Shown: positions 16,115-26,799, numbered from the stretch's first letter. The stretch is 64,000 nucleotides of DNA from an uncultured Acidobacteriia bacterium (GCA_903875575.1 CAIQWJ010000025.1:1-64000), one strand, 5' to 3'. Notes: generated by a model from the letters alone, not told the origin. Numbers and translations are program-made.

Positions 16115-19100
16115 TCATTCGGGAGCGAAGATTCTCTCAAAAAAGGCCCGAGTGTCGTGACGGATTCGCCGGCTGACGGACTCCAGGGTTCCCTGATTCA
16201 GCGACGGCGGAGTCCAGCGGCGCACCAGGTCGGTGAGCACCGCGATCTGCGCCGGGCTGGCCGGGAGACGCCCTTCCGCATGGCCGGTTGCCACGCGCAG
16301 GCCATGGTCCACGGCGCGAAAAAATGTGGCGGCGTCGCTTAGAAACGCCGCGTCTTCGGCGCTCAGATTTCCGGATTCCACAATGACAGCAATACGTTTC
16401 GGAGTATTGAGAACTTTGTAAAAGCTCCCGGCGTCGCGCAGCCGGAGGTACATCAGCACGAAATCGATATCGTAGTAACCGCCGGTGCCGGCCTTCAGGG
16501 GATTACGAACGCCCTGTTCGCGTTCCAGGCGCTTGCGCATGTGTGCGAGTTCTTCCCGCGAGCGCCGTCCCTGACCGTAGCGCTCCCAGTCGATCGTCTG
16601 CAACTCGCCCAGAAAAGCCGTGCCACATTCCGGATTGCCCGCGATGGCGCGGGCTTTCATGTACGAAATCCCTTCCCAGGCCTGGGCGCTTTGGGCAAAG
16701 TACTTCCGGTAAGTGCCTTCCGTCTGCACGAGCGCTCCCTCGCGACCATTGGGCCGGAGACGGGTATCGATGGTGAAGACGACGCCGTCGCCAGTGTAAG
16801 CGCCAATCACGCCGATGAGCCGCTCTGCCACCAGGTTCCAGAAGGCAGTCTCGGCGGCATCCGCGTCCGGAAGCACGAAGTTCAGGTCGGCGTCGGAAGC
16901 CAGATCGAACTCGCGCATGCCCAGCCGTCCCAGAGCGATCACCATCATCTGATTGACGGCCCGGTAGCGCGGATTCGAGGGCGGAGCGATGGCGAGCGCT
17001 TCTTCGAGCGCCACGTCATAGGCGGCGGCAATGATGGAATCCGCCAGATCCGAGGTGCGCTGCAGAGTTCGGAAAACCGGCACGCGATGGTACACGCTAT
17101 CGGCCTGGATTCGGACCATCTGCTGCCGAAAGTATAGACGAAGCGCTGCCGCGTCACGCGGTGCGCTGAAGCCTGTTCTCCCCTGCTTTGCACCGCAGGC
17201 CTGTTCCACTTCGGCCAGCAGTGCGGGATGGCGGACCAGCTGGTCCGCGAAGTACTGGCTGTGTTCGAAAAGATCGATCACGCAGCGGGCTACTTCGGCA
17301 TTGGAATCGAGCAGCGTGAGCCAATGCGGATTGGCGACAGCCTTTTCGAGGAAGGATTCAAAACTATCCTGGCTGCGGACAATGCCGCCGCTGGAAATCA
17401 ATTGCCGGAATGCGGGAGCGCGTAGTTCCAGAAAGCGGCTGAGATTGACGCTGGGAAACTCACTTCGGGCGGGGGCGTCGCTCTCCGTGCCGGGGATCGC
17501 CGGCGTTCCCTGGACCAGAGGGAAGTCGTAGGGGATCGTAAACGTCTCCGGACGGTGTGAGTGAATCACGCGCTCGTAAAGATCCTGCACATTGGTGAAA
17601 TGGTGATCCAGTTCGCGCTGCAGGGTGCCGGCGGAGGGCAAACCAGGCAGCCCCACAGGCATCTTTCGGGCGAGAAGGTCGATATCTTCCTTGTCGGATG
17701 GCAGAGTATGAGTCTGCCGATCTTCGTCGAATTGCAGACGATGTTCCACGTGGCGCAGGAACTGATAGGCGTTGGCAAGCCGGGAAAATTCCGAAGGTGA
17801 GAGCAGTTCCTTATCGCGCAGGCGTGAAAGTGCCAGCAGCGTCCCACCATGCCGCACCCACGGTTCGCGACCGCCATGCAGACGCTGGAGGCATTGCACC
17901 AGAAACTCGATATCGCGAATGCCGCCTTTGGCGAGTTTCACGTCGAGCGCATCGTCGGCCGGTGTCTTATCAGACGTGCGGCCCTGCCGGATTCTGTTGT
18001 TCTCAACCCGCGCACGCTTCGCCCTTGCCTGCTTCTCATGGATGCGCGCCCGCGTTTCGGAAACAGCCTCCACGGTCCGGAAATCCGTAGTAGTGCGATA
18101 AATGAGGGGCTCCACAAAATCCAGAAGTTCATGGCCGGGCGCGGTATCGCCTGCTGCCACGCGCGCCTTGATAAGCATCTGGAGCTCCCAATCGCGGGCG
18201 CGGGTCGCATAGTATTGCCGGGAGCTTCCGATCGACTGGCAGATTTCACCCAGCTTGCCATCCGGCCGGAGGCGCAGATCCACGCGATAACAAAGGCCTT
18301 CCGGCGAGTAGGTGGAGAGCAATTCCGTCATGCGGCCAGCCGCAAGTTTGAAAAACTCCTTCGGGGTGATCGTTCCTTCTTCCGCCGCCTGGCTTCCGCC
18401 GGAGTGGACGAACATCAGATCGATATCGGAACTGTAATTCAGTTCGCGGCCACCAAGTTTGCCGAGAGCCATGACGCTGAACTCGGGAATGACGCCGCCT
18501 GCCGCGGATGGCATCCCGCGTTCGCCCGCCAGATCGCGCCGCACGGCGCGCCACGTCACGTTCAGAATGGCGTCGGCGAGGTTGGAAAGATCTTCGGCCG
18601 TCTCAGAAAGATCGGCGTATTTCAGTACATCCCGCAGCACAATACGAAGCAGCTGCCGCCGCCGGAAGAGCGCCAGATCCACAGGCCGGGGTGTTGCGTT
18701 GCCCAGGATGCTCTGCAACGCGTCTTCATAGTCCTCAGCCAGAAAACCCCGGTGCAGATCGTGAGCTGTGGCGATATCGAGGAGCCACTCGGGGTAGCGG
18801 ATCACGGCCTCGGAAAGGAAACGGCTCCACGAAAAGATGGTCAGGGCATAACGCAGCGCGATGAGATTCCCCGCGATGGACCGGGCCGCGCCCGGCGCTT
18901 CCATAATCAGTCGCTTCAGGTAATGAACGGCATCGTCGCGATTCGGCAGCGAGCGGAGGAGCGCCTGAACCACACGATAGACGTCGGGCGGCAGTTGTTC
19001 GAGCGCGGCGATGGCGGGGGCCACGCGCTGGGCATCGCGAAATTCAAGTTCCTCCAGAAGAGATAAAGAGGCGGCTTCAGGCACTGGTTCGATTATCCGA

Positions 19101-19168
19101 CGCCGACCCGACGAATGCCACACAAGATTATCCCTTTGACTGGAAGCGCCGCGTGCGATAGCATTCAT
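16115..19168 (-). CDS. glnE: Bifunctional glutamine synthetase adenylyltransferase/deadenylyltransferase
   Basis: GlnE adds or removes AMP on glutamine synthetase in response to nitrogen status through PII. Two nucleotidyltransferase domains are visible: the first around GKLGGRELNYSSDIDLMFV (GGRE..SDIDL) and the second around GRLGMREFDLASDADLNFV. About 1017 residues from ATG 19168. The frame is open further upstream, but that would run into the divergent lipoprotein gene; a later GTG start is possible. It leads the psd-pssA-lptE cluster. Confidence 0.92.
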   Translation of the reverse strand: MNAIARGASSQRDNLVWHSSGRRRIIEPVPEAASLSLLEELEFRDAQRVAPAIAALEQLPPDVYRVVQALLRSLPNRDDAVHYLKRLIMEAPGAARSIAGNLIALRYALTIFSWSRFLSEAVIRYPEWLLDIATAHDLHRGFLAEDYEDALQSILGNATPRPVDLALFRRRQLLRIVLRDVLKYADLSETAEDLSNLADAILNVTWRAVRRDLAGERGMPSAAGGVIPEFSVMALGKLGGRELNYSSDIDLMFVHSGGSQAAEEGTITPKEFFKLAAGRMTELLSTYSPEGLCYRVDLRLRPDGKLGEICQSIGSSRQYYATRARDWELQMLIKARVAAGDTAPGHELLDFVEPLIYRTTTDFRTVEAVSETRARIHEKQARAKRARVENNRIRQGRTSDKTPADDALDVKLAKGGIRDIEFLVQCLQRLHGGREPWVRHGGTLLALSRLRDKELLSPSEFSRLANAYQFLRHVEHRLQFDEDRQTHTLPSDKEDIDLLARKMPVGLPGLPSAGTLQRELDHHFTNVQDLYERVIHSHRPETFTIPYDFPLVQGTPAIPGTESDAPARSEFPSVNLSRFLELRAPAFRQLISSGGIVRSQDSFESFLEKAVANPHWLTLLDSNAEVARCVIDLFEHSQYFADQLVRHPALLAEVEQACGAKQGRTGFSAPRDAAALRLYFRQQMVRIQADSVYHRVPVFRTLQRTSDLADSIIAAAYDVALEEALAIAPPSNPRYRAVNQMMVIALGRLGMREFDLASDADLNFVLPDADAAETAFWNLVAERLIGVIGAYTGDGVVFTIDTRLRPNGREGALVQTEGTYRKYFAQSAQAWEGISYMKARAIAGNPECGTAFLGELQTIDWERYGQGRRSREELAHMRKRLEREQGVRNPLKAGTGGYYDIDFVLMYLRLRDAGSFYKVLNTPKRIAVIVESGNLSAEDAAFLSDAATFFRAVDHGLRVATGHAEGRLPASPAQIAVLTDLVRRWTPPSLNQGTLESVSRRIRHDTRAFFERIFAPE

Positions 19169-19183
19169 CCGGGAGAATCCTGA

Positions 19184-19747
19184 ATGAAACGAACATACAT
19201 AGCAGGTAGTGCCGTCGGGTTGCTGATGCTGCTGGCCGGATGCTCGGATACGCCCGCGCCGCCGCCGGATACGTCCGCCGCCGATCAGAAAGCCCTTCGC
19301 GACGGCGAAGAGACCTGGGTTAAAGAATGGGCGGCAAAGGACGCGGATAAGATTGCGGCCCACTATGCCGATGACGCCACGCTTGCGTTAACCGATATGC
19401 CGCTGGTGAAAGGCAGGGATTCCATTCGAACCACTATCAAAGGATTCCTGGCGGACAAAAACCTGGCGCTGAGTTTCACGCCGTCAAACGTGGCTCTATC
19501 GAAAGGCGGCGACCTGGCCTACACGCAGGGTTCCTATTCGATCACGCAAACGAATGCAAAGACGAAGAAGGCCGAAGTGGAGAAGGGCAAGTACGTGACT
19601 GTTTATAAGAAGCAGGCCGACGGTGCCTGGAAGGTTGTGGCCGATATCGACAATCGCGACGCGCCAGCCGCACCGGTAGCCGGAGCTAAGAGCGCGAAGA
19701 CTGCAAAGAAGGCTGCGCCGGCGGCCCACAGGAAAAAGAAGAAGTAG
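19184..19747 (+). CDS. Secreted NTF2-like lipoprotein (DUF4440/SnoaL-like)
   Basis: A signal peptide ending in lipobox LLAGC (Cys about residue 20) marks a lipoprotein. The middle part (WVKEWAAKDADKIAAHYADDATLAL to GKYVTVYKKQADGAWKVVADI) is the NTF2-like DUF4440 fold. The tail is Lys/Ala-rich (KSAKTAKKAAP, ending in KKKK), perhaps binding cell-wall or nucleic acid anions. Ligand and role are unknown. GGGAG 10 nt upstream supports the start. Confidence 0.85.
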   Translation: MKRTYIAGSAVGLLMLLAGCSDTPAPPPDTSAADQKALRDGEETWVKEWAAKDADKIAAHYADDATLALTDMPLVKGRDSIRTTIKGFLADKNLALSFTPSNVALSKGGDLAYTQGSYSITQTNAKTKKAEVEKGKYVTVYKKQADGAWKVVADIDNRDAPAAPVAGAKSAKTAKKAAPAAHRKKKK

Positions 19748-19756
19748 GTTGTGAAA

Positions 19757-20257
19757 TTAAGCCATTTCCGATTCCAGGACCACGGTGTCGCCGGGCGTAA
19801 TCAGGCCCGGCGTCACCACCCTGGCGTAGAAACCGCCATGGGCCCAGTGCGGAGAGGTCACGTCGCCCGCCTTGCAGCGCTTGTCGTAGAGTTCCGCCTT
19901 AATCGCGGTGCCGTAAACATCCAGATTGCCGCAGGGCGTTCGCAGGGTAGTCAGTTCAATGACCGCAGTTTGCCCCACGCGATATCGCTGACCTTCGCGC
20001 CATTGGTGCGGGTCGAGTCCGGAGACGGTCAGGTTCTCACCGATAGCACCGTAGAAAACCGGGAAGCCTCGGGATGCGAGGCTATCGATGAATTCAGCCG
20101 ATGCCATCAATACGGCTTTTCTGGGGCCCCCGTGAAAGACGGGATTGCGCCAGCGATCGCCCTCCACGGACGCCTCGGACAGCATCACCGGATGCGCTAC
20201 AGCCCGTTTCGGCATGCCACCGTTGGAACGATTGATCTGTTTTAGAATGCCCTGCAT
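19757..20257 (-). CDS. MOSC domain protein
   Basis: About 166 residues with the MOSC (molybdenum cofactor sulfurase C-terminal) pattern: MASAEFIDSL, GAIGENLTVSGLD, and TTLRTPCGNLD, whose Cys is the conserved sulfur-carrying candidate. Stand-alone MOSC proteins of this type resemble YiiM, linked to detoxifying N-hydroxylated bases. The start ATG 20257 is chosen; the longer frame overlaps the aldolase gene. moaA lies ~0.7 kb upstream, a possible cofactor link. Confidence 0.85.
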   Translation of the reverse strand: MQGILKQINRSNGGMPKRAVAHPVMLSEASVEGDRWRNPVFHGGPRKAVLMASAEFIDSLASRGFPVFYGAIGENLTVSGLDPHQWREGQRYRVGQTAVIELTTLRTPCGNLDVYGTAIKAELYDKRCKAGDVTSPHWAHGGFYARVVTPGLITPGDTVVLESEMA

Positions 20258-20264
20258 TTGTCGT

Positions 20265-20915
20265 TCAGCCGTTCGTCCTTGCCCGCTGCACCATGCCGAA
20301 AAAGCGGTGCGCCAGTTCCCGGATCCAGTCTGCCTTACGCGCTTCAATGGCGGCGAGTGGAATCAGGTCTTCGCGGATTCCCAGCGCCGCCGCTCCGGCG
20401 TGAATAAAACTACCGGCAGTCTGCTGATTCACTCCGCCCGAGGCGATGAAGGAGACATGAGGAAAAGGCGCCCGGAGGGCCTTGATGTACGATGCGCCGC
20501 CAACCTGTGAACAGGGGAAAATCTTGATCATGTCCGCACCGATTCTGAGCGCAGCCATAATCTCCGTCGGGGTGAGAGCGCCAGGGATAGCCGCGATATC
20601 GGCCTGTTTCGCGACTTCCACAATTTCCCGGTCCAGACCCGGGCTCGTGATGAACAGGGCTCCGGCGTGGATACACTGAACCGCCGTGTTGGCATCGAGC
20701 ACGGTGCCGGAACCGATCACCGCGTGTGGATGTCGCTTCCTCAGGGTGGAAACGATGTCGAGAGCTCCAGGCACCGTCATCGTGATCTCTACAATGGGGA
20801 TCCCGCCGCCAAGTACTGTGTCTGCGGCGAAGAAGGCATCATCAGCGTTGGCAACGCGAATCGCCGGGACAATGCCGACCTCCCGAATTTTAAGGCAAAC
20901 CTCTTCTCTTCTCAT
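20265..20915 (-). CDS. eda: KDPG/KHG aldolase
   Basis: It splits 2-keto-3-deoxy-6-phosphogluconate into pyruvate and glyceraldehyde-3-phosphate. The Schiff-base Lys is in ADMIKIFPCSQVGG, the base Glu in PIVEITM, and phosphate-binding segments in ASGGVN are intact. The 216-residue length matches. It sits 7 bp upstream of the MOSC gene on the same strand. The substrate could be another keto-deoxy sugar acid, since no edd lies nearby. Confidence 0.92.
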   Translation of the reverse strand: MRREEVCLKIREVGIVPAIRVANADDAFFAADTVLGGGIPIVEITMTVPGALDIVSTLRKRHPHAVIGSGTVLDANTAVQCIHAGALFITSPGLDREIVEVAKQADIAAIPGALTPTEIMAALRIGADMIKIFPCSQVGGASYIKALRAPFPHVSFIASGGVNQQTAGSFIHAGAAALGIREDLIPLAAIEARKADWIRELAHRFFGMVQRARTNG

Positions 20916-20961
20916 TGGGTTTCACCTGCCTGACATCAAGATACCGCGCGGGTTGAACTGG

Positions 20962-21978
20962 TCAGCCGCCGATCGAATACATCGGCCGGGGCGGGGCTAC
21001 AAACTTCGCCGAATTGATCTCGTGACCGAGCCATTTCTCGGCGATATTGGCCCGTATGACGGCGGCAATCTCGTCGTCTGAAGCCTGCGAGCGAAGCAGA
21101 TCCCTGACATCGGTTTCGTCGATCGCGAACAGACAGTAACGCAGTTTGCCGTCTGAGGTGAGCCGGATGCGATTGCAGTTCAGGCAGAAAGGTTTACTGA
21201 CGGAGGCGATGAAACCAACCCGTCCACCTCCATCTTCATATTCGTATTCGGTCGCCGGCGCGCGGGGGTCGGCATCCGGCACGGCGCGGAGCGGGCCCAC
21301 TTCACGCCCCAGGGTGTCGATCATTTCATCCGCCGTCAGAACGCTCCTGCGATCCCAGAGAGACTGGGCGTCAAGCGGCATGAATTCGATATAACGGGGC
21401 TCAAAGCCGCGCTCGCGGCAATAGCGCGCCAGAGGAACAATATCCGGTTCCACTAAACCTTTGACGGCGACGATATTCAGTTTCGTGTGCCGGAATCCCG
21501 CTGCCACCGCGGCATCGATGCCAGCCAGTACTTTCGGCAGGTCATCCCGGCGCGTGATCTTTTCAAAGCGGGCGCGATCGAGCGTATCGAGGTGAATGTT
21601 CAGCCGGCGCAGACCGGCGCGATACAGGTCCGCGGCATGTTTTTCCAGCAGGACTGCGTTCGTCGTGAGTGCCATATCGCGAATGCCGGGAATCGCGGCC
21701 AGGCGTTCGATGAGCCAGGGAAGATCCCTGCGCAGCAGAGGTTCGCCACCAGTGAGGCGCAGTTTGGTGATGCCGAGAGGGACCGCGGCGCGCACGAACC
21801 GTTCAATTTCTTCAAACGTGAGAATCTCAGCCCGGTTCATGAACTGCACGCCTTCTTCGGGCATGCAATAGAAGCAGCGGATGTTGCATCGGTCGGTGAC
21901 GCTGATGCGCAGATTGTCGTGAACCCGCCCGAAGCGGTCGATCAGTGGCGCGTGACTGGTGGAAGAAGGCAGGCTCAC
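20962..21978 (-). CDS. moaA: GTP 3',8-cyclase (molybdenum cofactor synthesis)
   Basis: A radical-SAM enzyme that starts molybdopterin synthesis from GTP. The N-terminal cluster CNIRCFYC (CxxxCxxC), the second cluster CLNCNRIRLTSDGKLRYC, and the C-terminal GG essential for activity are all present. 338 residues from GTG 21978, which overlaps the nadA stop as GTGA. The upstream frame extension is only overlap with nadA. No other moa gene is in the window. Confidence 0.95.
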   Translation of the reverse strand: MSLPSSTSHAPLIDRFGRVHDNLRISVTDRCNIRCFYCMPEEGVQFMNRAEILTFEEIERFVRAAVPLGITKLRLTGGEPLLRRDLPWLIERLAAIPGIRDMALTTNAVLLEKHAADLYRAGLRRLNIHLDTLDRARFEKITRRDDLPKVLAGIDAAVAAGFRHTKLNIVAVKGLVEPDIVPLARYCRERGFEPRYIEFMPLDAQSLWDRRSVLTADEMIDTLGREVGPLRAVPDADPRAPATEYEYEDGGGRVGFIASVSKPFCLNCNRIRLTSDGKLRYCLFAIDETDVRDLLRSQASDDEIAAVIRANIAEKWLGHEINSAKFVAPPRPMYSIGG

Positions 21979-22904
21979 CCTATAGCCAGCATACGCTCCA
22001 GCGGCAGCCGTGCGCGACTCATGAGTTCTTCCGCGAGTTCCACCCGCGGTTCCAGGGTCTCCAGTGCATCGCGCAGTTTCTCCAGCGTGTTCATCCGCAT
22101 GTAGGGGCACTCGCTGCAGTTGCAGTTTTCGTTGGCCACGTAATGGAACGTCGCGTGGGGCGCGGCGCGCTCGAGCGACCAGGCGACACCGCTTTCCGTC
22201 ATCACAATAAACTCCCGGGCCAGGCTTTTCGCGCAGTACTCGATAATGGCCGACGTGGAACCGATGAAATCCGCATGTCGAAGCACGGCCGCGGTACATT
22301 CGGGATGGGCTACAACGATAGCTTCCGGGTAGGCGGCCCTGGCGTCCAGCAGGCGGCGGGCCGGAAATGTGTCGTGCACAATGCAGGCACCCTGCCAGAT
22401 CTTCATATTTTCGCGACCGGTCTCGCGCTGGACCCAGGCACCCAGGTTCTTATCCGGCAGGAACAGGATGGTCTTATCTGCGGGAATGGAATTCACTACC
22501 TTGACGGCGTTGCGCGACGTGCAGAGGATGTCGCTTTCGGCTTTCACTTCCACCGAGGTGTTGATGTAGCTCACAACGACGTGTTCGGGATGGCGGCGGC
22601 GGTATTCGCGGAGGTCTTCCACGCGGCAGGCGTCCACCAGGCTGCACCCGGCTTTGTGGTCCGGCACCACGACGGTACGGGTTGGATTGAGAACCTTGGC
22701 CGTTTCGGCCATGAACCAGACGCCGCAGAACGCGATGACGTCGCCTTCGAACCGGAGGGCTTTGCGGGCGAGTTCCAGACTATCGCCGACAACATCGGCA
22801 AGTTCCTGAATTTCGGGCTCCTGGTAGTGGTGCGCCAACAGAATGGCGTGGCGGCTTTTCTTGAGATCCAGGATCTCTTCAGAGATGGTTGGAGCAGCGA
22901 ACAT
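21975..22904 (-). CDS. nadA: Quinolinate synthase
   Basis: It condenses iminoaspartate and dihydroxyacetone phosphate to quinolinate for NAD synthesis, with a 4Fe-4S cluster. Three conserved cysteine sites are seen: AFCGVWFMAE, HPECTAAV and the C-terminal ENCNCSECPYM region. 309 residues from ATG 22904. The long open frame upstream is GC-rich non-coding. nadB and nadC are not nearby. Its last four bases overlap moaA. Confidence 0.95.
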   Translation of the reverse strand: MFAAPTISEEILDLKKSRHAILLAHHYQEPEIQELADVVGDSLELARKALRFEGDVIAFCGVWFMAETAKVLNPTRTVVVPDHKAGCSLVDACRVEDLREYRRRHPEHVVVSYINTSVEVKAESDILCTSRNAVKVVNSIPADKTILFLPDKNLGAWVQRETGRENMKIWQGACIVHDTFPARRLLDARAAYPEAIVVAHPECTAAVLRHADFIGSTSAIIEYCAKSLAREFIVMTESGVAWSLERAAPHATFHYVANENCNCSECPYMRMNTLEKLRDALETLEPRVELAEELMSRARLPLERMLAIG

Positions 22905-23269
22905 GGCTGGGGGAGTTACTTCCAGTTTAACAAGTGGGTTACAACGAGGTTTCGTTTCGAGCGATTTCCTGATCATTCGGCGAAATGCCCCAAACCGGCT
23001 CCCATCGGCGAGCCGGGTCGCTCGGCCGAATTCAGTAGGTCTGCCACGTGCTGGCGGCCTTCCACTTTGCCGATTAGCCTCCGGGCGTCCTCCTTCCGCG
23101 GGGCGTGCGACCAGTGTTCGGCCCCCCAAATTTCCCGGTCACAAATTTCAAAAAATATATTCACCCTGTTTTCAGCTACTTGGCTCCGCGCCCCCCGAAA
23201 TTCCCCCACCCCGCATGTTCGAATCAAACCGGGAGCGCCCCACGCCATCCCCGAAAGGAAACGAAACGT
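22905..23269. other. Intergenic region between nadA and the SEC-C gene
   Basis: No credible gene. The two genes are divergent, so this holds both promoters. An AT-rich island (around 23145-23175, ending TATATTCACCC) inside GC-rich DNA is the likeliest promoter core. C-runs (GCCCCCCAAATT, GCGCCCCCCGAAATTCCCCC) recur twice, with no clear hairpin. Confidence 0.5.
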
Positions 23270-23995
23270 ATGTCCACCTCCGCTCAAATCCTCGCCAACC
23301 GCGAAAACGCCCAGGCCTCCACCGGCCCCCAGACCCCCGAAGGCAAATCCATCTCCTCCCAAAACGGCAGGTCCATCGGCCTCTACACCTCCGCCGACTA
23401 CATCCGCCCCGGCGAACAGGCCGAATACGACGACCTCCACGCCTCCCTCTACCAGGAACTCATCCCCTGCACCAACCTCGAACACGAATGCGCCGCCGAA
23501 ATCCACCGCGCACTCTGGCGCATTCGCCGCTGCTCCCTCGTCGAAGCCCGCCTCGCACTGGCCAGCCCGCTCGACCCCATGGAATCCGAAGGCAACGCCG
23601 CCAAAATCCAACTCTCCGTCGACCGCGCCCGCGCCCAGGCCACCCGCCGCCATCGCGCAGCCATGAACGACCTCCGCAAACTCCAGACCGAACGCCACTT
23701 CCGCAATGAGACCAACCCCGTCGGTACTGACCTCAACCAGTTCGCCCTCGCTGACACCCAAACCGTAGCCAAAGATCTCTCCCGTCAGAACCTCGCCGAG
23801 TCCCGCCGCGAGCTCAACGAAATCGAGGCCTACTGCAAAGCCCCCAACCCGTTCTCCACTGAATTGGCTTCGCTTTGTAAAAATGAAAAACAGCCCGCCG
23901 GGCAGCCCAGAAACGCCCTCTGCCGCTGCAATTCCGGCCTGAAATTCAAGCGCTGCTGCGGTAAAAACGCCCCCGCGCAACTCCGCGCAGCCTGA
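23270..23995 (+). CDS. Uncharacterised protein with TGPQTPEGK N-terminus and SEC-C zinc motif
   Basis: 241 residues. The N-terminus (NRENAQASTGPQTPEGK then SSQNG) belongs to a motif I recall as widespread in hypothetical proteins of Acidobacteriota and Planctomycetes. The middle is charged and helical. The C-terminus ALCRCNSGLKFKRCCG is a SEC-C metal-binding motif, like the SecA tail. SEC-C modules often mediate protein or nucleic-acid contacts; the function is unknown. GAAAGGAAACG before ATG 23270 supports the start. Confidence 0.75.
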   Translation: MSTSAQILANRENAQASTGPQTPEGKSISSQNGRSIGLYTSADYIRPGEQAEYDDLHASLYQELIPCTNLEHECAAEIHRALWRIRRCSLVEARLALASPLDPMESEGNAAKIQLSVDRARAQATRRHRAAMNDLRKLQTERHFRNETNPVGTDLNQFALADTQTVAKDLSRQNLAESRRELNEIEAYCKAPNPFSTELASLCKNEKQPAGQPRNALCRCNSGLKFKRCCGKNAPAQLRAA

Positions 23996-24088
23996 AGCTT
24001 CCGCCTGGTGTACTCCGCGGTGCCTGGCACACTTTGCGTTTAGGCCCCCCAGCGCGTTCTCCTATTTGAGAAACTGAAGTTTCCCCCA

Positions 24089-26527
24089 ATGCCAGAAAAG
24101 ACTTACGACCACAACGAGATCGAACTGAAATGGCACGAGCGCTGGAAGGACGACTCCCTCTATAAGGCCGAGGAGAACTCCACCAAGCCGAAGTACTACG
24201 TGCTCGAGATGCTCCCCTATCCGAGCGGCGCTCTCCACATCGGTCACATTCGTAATTACTCCATCGGCGACGCCCTCGCGCGTTACATGTGGATGCGCGG
24301 CTACAACGTCCTCCACCCCATGGGTTGGGACGCCTTCGGTCTTCCCGCCGAAAACGCCGCCATGAAGAACCAGCGGCCCCCTCGCGAATGGACTCTCGCC
24401 AACATCGAGAAGATGAAGCGCACCCATCGTCGTTTCGCCTTCTCGTATGACTGGGACCGCGAAGTCACCACCTGTGAGCCCGAATACTATCGCTGGAATC
24501 AGTGGTTCTTCCTCCGCATGCTGGAGCGCGGCCTCGCCTATCGCAAGAAGGCGCTCGTCAACTGGTGCCCACTCTGCGCCACCGTACTCGCCAACGAACA
24601 GGTGGTCGATGGCTGCTGCTGGCGTCACGAAGGCACACCCGTCGAACAGCGCGCTCTCGAACAATGGTTCCTCCGCACTACCGCTTATGCCGACGCGCTC
24701 CTCAACGACATCAGTCAGCTCGAAGGCAAGTGGCCGGAACGCGTCCTCACCATGCAGCGCAACTGGATCGGCCGCAGCGAAGGCGCGGAGGTCGATTTCA
24801 CGCTCGATGGCTACGGCCCCGTTCGCGTCTTCACCACCCGCATCGATACCATCTACGGCGCAACGTGCCTGATCCTCGCGCCGGAACATGAAATCGTCCG
24901 CACCATGGCCAGCCCCGAAGCGCAGGCCCACGCGAAGAAAATGATCGACGCGCGCGCCACCCAGGGCCTGGGCGACGTGGAAAAGGAAGGCTGCGACACC
25001 GGCCTCACCGCCATCAATCGCTTCAGCGGAGAGCGTATTCCGGTGTGGGTCGGCAACTTCGTCCTCATGGGCTACGGCACCGGTGCCATCATGGCCGTCC
25101 CCGCGCACGATGAGCGCGATTTCGAATTCTGCACCAAATACGGCATCAACATCCGTCCCGTCATTCGCCCCGTCGATGGCGCGCTCGCCGACGTCCCGTT
25201 GAACGAAGCCTTTGGCAATTATGGCGTTGTCGAAAACTCGGGCCAATACTCCGGTATGCCCAGCGCGCAGGCGCGCAAAGAAATGGCCGCCCACGCCGAA
25301 CGCGAAGACTTCGGCAAGGCCGCCGTCACCTTCCGTATCAAAGACTGGGGCGTCTCCCGCCAGCGCTATTGGGGCACGCCGATCCCCGTCATCCACTGCG
25401 AAAAGTGCGGTGTCGTGCCGGTCCCGGATGACCAACTCCCGGTGCTGCTCCCGCAGCAGATCCAAATCACAGGCAAAGGCCGTTCGCCTCTCGATGAAGT
25501 GCCGGAATTCGTGAATGTCAACTGTCCCCAGTGCGGCGAACCCGCGCGCCGCGAGACCGACACCATGGATACCTTCGTCGATTCCAGCTGGTACTTCTAC
25601 CGCTACTGCGATCCGAAGAACACCACTGCGCCCTACGATTCCAAAAAGATCGACTACTGGTTCCCCATCGATCAATACATCGGCGGCGTGGAACACGCCA
25701 TCCTCCACCTGATCTATTCGCGCTTCTGGACCAAGGTCATGCGCGATATCGGCCTCACCACCTGCGACGAGCCCGTCAGGAAACTCTTCACCCAGGGCAT
25801 GGTCATTCGCAACGGTACCAAGATGTCCAAGTCCGTCGGCAACGTAGTCGCGGCCGACGATGTTGCCGACAAGCACGGTGCCGATTCCGCCCGTCTCTTC
25901 GCCCTCTTCGCCGCCCCGCCCGAAAAAGATGTGGACTGGATCGATGCCGGCGTCGAAGGCGTCTATCGTTTCTTAGGCCGCGTCTTCCGCTTCGTGACAC
26001 GCAATGTCGATGCACCCGGTGGCGACGGTTCGGCCGACAAGGACGTACTCCGCAAGCTCCACCAGACTCTCCAGCGCATCACCGAAGATTTCGATAGCCG
26101 CTGGCACTTCAACACCTCCATCGCCCAGATGATGGAACTGGTGAACGTGCTCTATGCCGAGGAGTCGCGCATCTCCGCCGCGGCCATGCGCCAGTGTCTG
26201 GAAATCCTGACCCTGATGCTCTCGCCCTTCGCTCCTTACGTCACCCAGGAACTCTGGCAGGAAATGGGCAACGAAGGTGCGGTCATCAAACAAAGCTGGC
26301 CGGCCTTTAACGCCGACCTCGCCCGAGCGACCGACGTCGAAATCCCAGTCCAGATCAACGGCAAACTGAGAACGCGCATCACAGTCCCGGTGGGCCTCGA
26401 TAAAGCAGCGTTAGAAGCCGCCGCCCGGGCCGACCAGTCCGTGGCGACTCTAATCAGTACCGCGACAGTCGTGAAAGTAATCGCCGTCCCCGAAAAACTA
26501 ATCAACTTCGTAGTGAGGCCAAACTGA
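24089..26527 (+). CDS. leuS: Leucyl-tRNA synthetase
   Basis: Class I synthetase charging tRNA-Leu. [15 protein letters not shown] holds the HIGH motif, [10 protein letters not shown] the KMSKS loop. The editing domain (residues ~220-410, with [12 protein letters not shown]) and the zinc-binding cysteines are present. 812 residues is close to the bacterial norm. The start gives [15 protein letters not shown], the usual N-terminus. Confidence 0.97.
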   Translation: MPEKTYDHNEIELKWHERWKDDSLYKAEENSTKPKYYVLEMLPYPSGALHIGHIRNYSIGDALARYMWMRGYNVLHPMGWDAFGLPAENAAMKNQRPPREWTLANIEKMKRTHRRFAFSYDWDREVTTCEPEYYRWNQWFFLRMLERGLAYRKKALVNWCPLCATVLANEQVVDGCCWRHEGTPVEQRALEQWFLRTTAYADALLNDISQLEGKWPERVLTMQRNWIGRSEGAEVDFTLDGYGPVRVFTTRIDTIYGATCLILAPEHEIVRTMASPEAQAHAKKMIDARATQGLGDVEKEGCDTGLTAINRFSGERIPVWVGNFVLMGYGTGAIMAVPAHDERDFEFCTKYGINIRPVIRPVDGALADVPLNEAFGNYGVVENSGQYSGMPSAQARKEMAAHAEREDFGKAAVTFRIKDWGVSRQRYWGTPIPVIHCEKCGVVPVPDDQLPVLLPQQIQITGKGRSPLDEVPEFVNVNCPQCGEPARRETDTMDTFVDSSWYFYRYCDPKNTTAPYDSKKIDYWFPIDQYIGGVEHAILHLIYSRFWTKVMRDIGLTTCDEPVRKLFTQGMVIRNGTKMSKSVGNVVAADDVADKHGADSARLFALFAAPPEKDVDWIDAGVEGVYRFLGRVFRFVTRNVDAPGGDGSADKDVLRKLHQTLQRITEDFDSRWHFNTSIAQMMELVNVLYAEESRISAAAMRQCLEILTLMLSPFAPYVTQELWQEMGNEGAVIKQSWPAFNADLARATDVEIPVQINGKLRTRITVPVGLDKAALEAAARADQSVATLISTATVVKVIAVPEKLINFVVRPN

Positions 26528-26799
26528 TGCCGGGAACCGCCTGCATCTCCAACCGCACGCCACATCAGCCCTTCCACGGCCAGCCCAACCGCGCCACCGA
26601 ACCTGACTATTCCACCCGACGCAACCGAACCGCGACTGGAAGGAGCGGCACTCGACTCTCCAGTCCCGCCGCTCAACCCGACCGTTGCACCCTACCCATC
26701 CGCATCGCTCAACCCGACCATCACACTGAACTCGCGCGCCTCACCCAACCCGACCAACCACGCCAACTCAACCGAGCCGTGACCGTAAGGGAGCGGTAC

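Noticed and set aside
17849-19066. 405-codon plus-strand frame inside glnE
   Set aside because: Antisense shadow in GC-rich coding sequence; glnE motifs are intact on the other strand.
24062-25876. 604-codon open frame on the minus strand over leuS
   Set aside because: It is the antisense shadow of leuS, which has complete synthetase motifs in its own frame.
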